Assembly (NCBI GenBank): GCA_012514415.1 | Contig: JAAZAH010000009.1 | Location: 1 to 7,392, forward strand | Source of the DNA: Sandaracinaceae bacterium | Lineage (GTDB): Bacteria > Myxococcota_A > Polyangia > Polyangiales > Houyiibacteriaceae | Direction of reading: 5' to 3' | DNA length: 7,392 nt | Part shown: positions 4,324 to 7,392 of the stretch, piece after piece | How the letters are laid out: every line of letters starts with the position of its first letter | How positions within the stretch are numbered: the stretch's first letter is position 1 | Notes under the pieces: generated by a model | What the model was told of the DNA's origin: nothing | The model's database searches: none | Seen by the model: the letters and a program-made list of their open reading frames with translations, nothing else | Translations under genes and position numbers: made by a program

Positions 4324-5750
4324 CAGCGCACCCAGAGCGCGATGCGGGCACGTTCAAGCCGAAGCGCAATGCGGAGTTGCTCGAAGTTCACTCGATCGCT
4401 CGCCCGGATGATGAGCGGCTCGGGCTCACCCTCGGACCGATTCTCGCCCTCGATCTCTTCGGCGAGGCGCTCGATCCGCGCGTGCTCGGGGAGCGCTTCA
4501 TTTGCCGCGCCCATATCGGCCGGAGAAAGCGAGAGCACCCGCCGTTTCGCCGCCACGGTATAGGTGATGGATTCGGGCTCGATTGTGAGCAGGGGAACGC
4601 TCGGCTTTCGCCCTTGGACGACGGCGAACTCACGCACGCCGACCTCTCCATCCTGCTTTCTTCCAGCGACACCGATCAGGGTCGACCCGGCGCGCCGAAC
4701 GCTCCGGATGGCCGAAAAGAAATCCTCGACCTCAAGCTCATCCGAGGCCGAGATCACGACGCGATTGCCGCAGCCCGAGCGGCTCTGCCGCAGAGTTTCA
4801 ACGAGCTCCTTCTGCATCCGTTCGCCGCGACGGATGAAATGACGGCTCCCGCAGGCGCCGTCATTGGGAAGCGCGAGTCCACGCGGGTCGAGGCGAACGC
4901 GCGCTTTCGATTGAACCACGATCCCATCTTCTTGTACCGCAACGAGCGTGTCGAAATCACCATCCCCCTCGATGGGTCCCACGTCTTCGGGCAAAGAAGG
5001 CCGAAGCTCGATGGCCGTACCGAGGAGCCGCTTGGAGAGGTGGTGGAGCCCCTCTTCCGCCGCACGCGCAAAAGGATCCCCAAAATCGCTCGCGTGGACA
5101 AGCCGCGTGATCGAAGAGAGAGCGCGCTCGAGCGCGGAGTACGCACGCCGAGACGCCTCGGAGTATTGGAGAAGGCGGGTTTCGCACTCGCCGTCGACGC
5201 AGGGATCGGTCCCGAGAGGTGCGAGCGCATCGGGTCTCGGCAGCGCCGTGAGGATCGCGCTTACGCGGTCCAGATAGACAAGGTCCGTGCGCGAGCCAAT
5301 CCGAGCAGGAGAAGCCCCGGCGTAGCGCGCTGCAAGGGCGGCGCGCGCGTCGTCCACGAGCGGGATAAACCGCCCGAGGCGCGACTCTTCAAGGGCGCGG
5401 TCGACCGAGGGGACCAAGTCGGCTCGCGGCACGCCAAGCGCGCGAGCGAGACGCCCTTCGATATTCTCCCACTCGGCATAACCCGAAAGGAGAAGGAGAT
5501 CGGCTGCGGTGATCGCTCGCAAAAATCGCGCTTCGGCGAGATCGGCACCGCGAAGCTTCCCTCCCCGGAGCTCATGACTCAGCTTCGTGATGGCTTCGAG
5601 GCCCGCGCGAAGCTCATAATCCTCGACCAGCTCGCGAACTTCCCGAAGTGCCGGAGCGGGGATGGCCTGAGCCGCGACGGAAAGCGGCGTCATGCAGGCC
5701 CAAAGAGCTGCACAAATTGCCAGCACCATCCATGTCAGTCGATTTTTCAT
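4323..5750 (-). CDS. Exported protein with two ExbD/TolR-like modules at the C-terminus
   Basis: I do not recognise the whole protein (475 aa). Residues 1-29 are an export signal: KNR, a hydrophobic core LTWMVLAICAALWACM, and AQA before cleavage. LWAC at 16-19 leaves a lipoprotein signal possible, though Trp at -2 is unusual. Residues 34-250 look mainly helical and Ala/Leu/Arg-rich. From about 268 the sequence resembles the periplasmic domain of ExbD/TolR: a strand region, then a helix, then VVISASDELEVEDFFSAIRS (331-350) and IGVAGR. A second copy-like region runs from about 385, with LLTIEPESITY, then LIIRASDRVNFEQLRIAL (446-463) at the very end. In ExbD the equivalent strand-helix reads like VxIRADxxVxYxxVV. 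There is no ExbB/TolQ partner in view. The gene leads an operon with the phosphatase-Rieske gene (1-bp overlap). No strong ribosome binding site precedes the ATG. Confidence 0.75.
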   Translation of the reverse strand: MKNRLTWMVLAICAALWACMTPLSVAAQAIPAPALREVRELVEDYELRAGLEAITKLSHELRGGKLRGADLAEARFLRAITAADLLLLSGYAEWENIEGRLARALGVPRADLVPSVDRALEESRLGRFIPLVDDARAALAARYAGASPARIGSRTDLVYLDRVSAILTALPRPDALAPLGTDPCVDGECETRLLQYSEASRRAYSALERALSSITRLVHASDFGDPFARAAEEGLHHLSKRLLGTAIELRPSLPEDVGPIEGDGDFDTLVAVQEDGIVVQSKARVRLDPRGLALPNDGACGSRHFIRRGERMQKELVETLRQSRSGCGNRVVISASDELEVEDFFSAIRSVRRAGSTLIGVAGRKQDGEVGVREFAVVQGRKPSVPLLTIEPESITYTVAAKRRVLSLSPADMGAANEALPEHARIERLAEEIEGENRSEGEPEPLIIRASDRVNFEQLRIALRLERARIALWVR

Positions 5751-5804
5751 CGCGAGCTGGTAGGTTGAGTGCGCTTCACCTCAAGTCGATCCGTTTCAGA
5801 GCTG

Positions 5805-5810
5805 ATTCTA
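5805..5810 (-). promoter_or_regulatory. Possible -10 hexamer (TAGAAT) for the exported-protein operon
   Basis: TAGAAT on the - strand (5810-5805) has five of six matches to TATAAT and lies about 55 nt before the ATG at 5750. No recognisable -35 is found 16-18 bp upstream, where the sequence is part of the inverted repeat 5811-5873. The call rests on the -10 alone. Confidence 0.25.
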
Positions 5811-5873
5811 CGCGTTTTTTCTGAAGGCGCATCTCCTCTTCATGCTCGAAGCAGCGCCTTCGCGAAAAAAGCG
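5811..5873. repeat. Long imperfect inverted repeat in the divergent spacer
   Basis: An inner perfect 8-bp dyad, GAAGGCGC (5823-5830) and GCGCCTTC (5854-5861), is flanked by TTTTTT (5815-5820) on one side and AAAAAA (5865-5870) on the other. A small internal loop (CT against GCG) joins a second 6-bp stretch, and CGC/GCG pairs beyond with a one-base bulge. The centre is 23 nt. The T-run precedes rather than follows the stem on both strands, so it is not an intrinsic terminator. It sits between divergent genes and probably has a regulatory or structural role. Confidence 0.5.
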
Positions 5874-5909
5874 TTTCTCTCGAACGAGTGATTAATTTAG
5901 GTTAAACTT

Positions 5910-5915
5910 TAGAAT
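5910..5915 (+). promoter_or_regulatory. Possible -10 hexamer (TAGAAT) upstream of bcp
   Basis: TAGAAT (5910-5915) lies in an AT-rich island (about 5888-5918) just before bcp. No clear -35 is seen. Initiation near 5922 would fall inside GGAGA (5920-5924), the only ribosome-binding-like sequence, so either the site is not the main promoter or the leader is very short. Confidence 0.3.
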
Positions 5916-5935
5916 TTACGGAGAAAGCCCCTCAG

Positions 5936-6415
5936 ATGAGCCTCACGATCGGAAAAAAGCCCAAAGCGTTCAAGCTCGAAGCCAGCGGCGGCGGGACGAT
6001 CTCTCTCGCGGATCTCGCTGGAAAATGGACCATTCTCTATTTCTATCCGCGAGACAACACGCCCGGCTGTACAACAGAGGCGCATAATTTCCGAGACGCG
6101 CAGGCGGAGATCGAAGCGCTCGGCGCCGAGGTCTATGGCATCAGCCGTGATTCCATCGCATCCCACGAAAAGTTCATCGAGAAACACGGTTTGAATTTCC
6201 GATTATTGAGCGATCCCGATGCAAAAATGATCGAAGCCTATGGCGCCTTTGGAGAAAAGGTTCTTTATGGCAAGCGTTCGATGGGCATCATCCGCTCGAC
6301 CGTGATCCTCGACCCAGACAATAAGGTCGCGGCGCATTTCCCGAAAGTGCGCGTCAAGGGTCACGTCGACGCCGTCATCGAAAAATTGCGAGAGCTTGTC
6401 GAAGCGCGCGGTTGA
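5936..6415 (+). CDS. bcp: Peroxiredoxin of the BCP/PrxQ family, single-cysteine form
   Basis: A thiol peroxidase that reduces hydrogen peroxide and organic hydroperoxides in the cytoplasm. The 159-residue length is normal. The peroxidatic site is YPRDNTPGCTTEAHNFRD with Cys45 as attacking residue, and Pro43 and Thr42 of the conserved PxxxT/SxxC-type pocket. The distal Arg is likely in GIIRSTVILD (residues 117-126), a family hallmark. In the common two-cysteine BCPs a resolving Cys lies five residues after the first; here that position is His50, and Cys45 is the only cysteine in the protein. It must therefore rely on an external thiol. ATG at 5936 has GGAGA 11 nt upstream, a rather long spacing. 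scpA follows 62 bp downstream on the same strand and may be co-transcribed. The left neighbour is divergent. Confidence 0.95.
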   Translation: MSLTIGKKPKAFKLEASGGGTISLADLAGKWTILYFYPRDNTPGCTTEAHNFRDAQAEIEALGAEVYGISRDSIASHEKFIEKHGLNFRLLSDPDAKMIEAYGAFGEKVLYGKRSMGIIRSTVILDPDNKVAAHFPKVRVKGHVDAVIEKLRELVEARG

Positions 6416-6477
6416 GGCTTTTACTTCTTTCGCGCTTCGCCCTATGCTGAGCCCCGCACCGGAAGGCGCGCGCTCTG

Positions 6478-7392
6478 ATGGCCAATGAAGAACCCATCCC
6501 GCTCGATCCGAATTTTCGGCTCGAGCTTCCCAATTTCGAGGGGCCGCTCGATCTGCTCCTCCATCTGATTCAGACGCACGCGCTCGACATCCTCGATCTG
6601 CCCATCGCGTTTGTCACGACGAAATACGTTGAGTACCTCGGGATGATGCAGCGGCTGAACCTCGACGTAGCGGCGGAATATCTCGTGATGGCGGCGACGC
6701 TCGCACACATCAAGAGCAAGAGCCTGCTCCCGAAACCGCCGGTCGAAGAGGAGGTCGATGAGGACGATGGGATGGACCCGCGCGAAGAGCTGATTCGTCG
6801 CCTCCTCGAATATCAGAAGTACAAACAGGTCGCCGAGGAGCTCTCTTCGCGGGGTCTTGCGGGGCGGGATGTCTTCCCGCGCGGGAGCCGCGAAGCGCCC
6901 ATCGCCGAGGGTGAGCCGCCGCTCGCGCCGGTCTCGCTCTTCAAACTCCTCGATGCCTTCCAAGCGGTGGCCGAGCGCGTGGCGGGGGAACTCAGCTTCG
7001 AGATCGATGCCGAACGCATCACGATTCAAGAGCGGATCACGGAGCTCCTCGATCTGCTCGAAACAAAAAAGCGCATCCTCTTCGATGAGCTCTTCGCCGA
7101 GATCACCACGACCTATGAGCTCGTCGTCAGCTTTCTCGCCATTCTAGAGATGGGGAAGATGCGGCTCATCTCGATCTATCAGGCCGATCCCAAGAGCCCG
7201 ATTCATATCGAGCGGCAGGTTGCGCAGCAGACTGCGCCCGATGAGCGCGGGGGCCCAAGCGAGGAGGGCGAAACGCGCGGAGAACTTGAAAATCACGCGG
7301 AATCGGTGCATGACGGGCCTCCCGAGAGCGAGCGACAGCTTGAGTCGAAGGATGGGCCGAAGGACGAGCGGCTTGACAGTGACGGAGCCCAA
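6478..7392 (+). CDS. scpA: Segregation and condensation protein ScpA, open at the right window edge
   Basis: ScpA is the kleisin that bridges the two SMC heads and, with ScpB, forms bacterial condensin. Translating from ATG 6478 gives an open frame of 305 codons to the window end without a stop. The N-terminal helical domain reads FEGPLDLLLHLIQTHALDIL (residues 20-39), the family hallmark. It continues with FVTTKYVEYL, AAEYLVMAATLAHIKSKSLLP (about 64-84) and an acidic linker EEEVDEDD. A second hallmark, EELIRRLLEYQKYKQVAEEL, ends near residue 121. The C-terminal winged helix is TTTYELVVSFLAILEMGKM followed by SIYQ, to about residue 238. Beyond about 250 comes a hydrophilic, Glu/Asp/Gly-rich tail of at least 50 residues that ordinary ScpA proteins lack. 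GGAAGG (6461-6466) is 11 nt before the ATG. scpB may follow outside the window. Confidence 0.95.
   Translation, partial: MANEEPIPLDPNFRLELPNFEGPLDLLLHLIQTHALDILDLPIAFVTTKYVEYLGMMQRLNLDVAAEYLVMAATLAHIKSKSLLPKPPVEEEVDEDDGMDPREELIRRLLEYQKYKQVAEELSSRGLAGRDVFPRGSREAPIAEGEPPLAPVSLFKLLDAFQAVAERVAGELSFEIDAERITIQERITELLDLLETKKRILFDELFAEITTTYELVVSFLAILEMGKMRLISIYQADPKSPIHIERQVAQQTAPDERGGPSEEGETRGELENHAESVHDGPPESERQLESKDGPKDERLDSDGAQ

Noticed and set aside
4377..5768. Open frame of 463 codons on the + strand opposite the exported-protein gene
   Set aside because: It mirrors the coding strand of a gene with signal peptide and ExbD-like modules, is very rich in Arg/Gly/Asp, has no recognisable motif or ribosome binding site, and is typical of antisense frames in GC-rich DNA.
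5823..5870. Intrinsic terminator in the bcp upstream spacer
   Set aside because: The stem is followed by A's, not T's, on both strands, and both neighbouring genes point away from it.
6416..6480. TGATG at the scpA start as a sign of coupling to bcp
   Set aside because: The bcp stop is at 6413-6415, 62 bp earlier; the TGA next to the scpA ATG does not end an identifiable gene.
6442..7029. Open frame of 195 codons on the - strand opposite scpA
   Set aside because: Antisense to a clear ScpA sequence, with Arg/Glu-rich composition expected from the reverse frame.
1..7392. CRISPR array, tRNA, rRNA, insertion sequence or phage remnant
   Set aside because: No regularly spaced repeats, no tRNA-like cloverleaf sequence in the intergenic regions, and no transposase, integrase or phage protein in any frame.

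Overview
The window is a compact, GC-rich stretch of bacterial chromosome with eight complete protein genes and two that run off the edges. It carries three chromosome-maintenance genes: parB (partial) and parA at the left end, and scpA (partial) at the right end. With map, bcp and a DCC-family thiol oxidoreductase, this is core chromosome rather than plasmid or phage; I see no transposase, integrase, CRISPR array, tRNA or rRNA. The high GC, the small acidic and membrane proteins, the ExbD-like secreted protein and the overall style of ParA fit a deltaproteobacterial or Myxococcota-like organism. That placement is an inference and weaker than the gene calls.

Layout: parB (1-153) and parA (161-955) form a tight leftward operon. 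A 159-bp divergent spacer with two dyads separates it from a rightward 60-aa acidic orphan gene (1115-1297). The next 213 bp (1298-1510) are noncoding and very rich in inverted repeats: five consecutive dyads end in a strong intrinsic terminator. The last three look like a stand-alone small RNA of about 115-120 nt with C-rich loops and its own promoter. A leftward one-TM small protein (1511-1735) and a leftward DCC/DUF393 protein (1839-2255) follow. The latter is divergent from a rightward methionine aminopeptidase (2357-3190) that probably starts at TTG.

Next, convergent to map, is a two-gene leftward operon (3289-5750). It encodes an exported protein ending in two ExbD/TolR-like modules, overlapped by one base with a PPP-family phosphatase fused to a Rieske [2Fe-2S] domain. 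A 185-bp divergent spacer with a long imperfect inverted repeat leads to rightward bcp (5936-6415), a peroxiredoxin with a single cysteine, and then scpA (6478 to the window end).

ParAB and ScpA both serve chromosome segregation: ParB recruits and ParA helps separate origins, and ScpA is the kleisin of the SMC condensin that ParB loads. The most unusual items are the candidate C-rich-loop RNA at about 1357-1473, the phosphatase-Rieske fusion, and its coupling to the ExbD-like secreted protein. All calls come from reading the sequence; no database search was possible.
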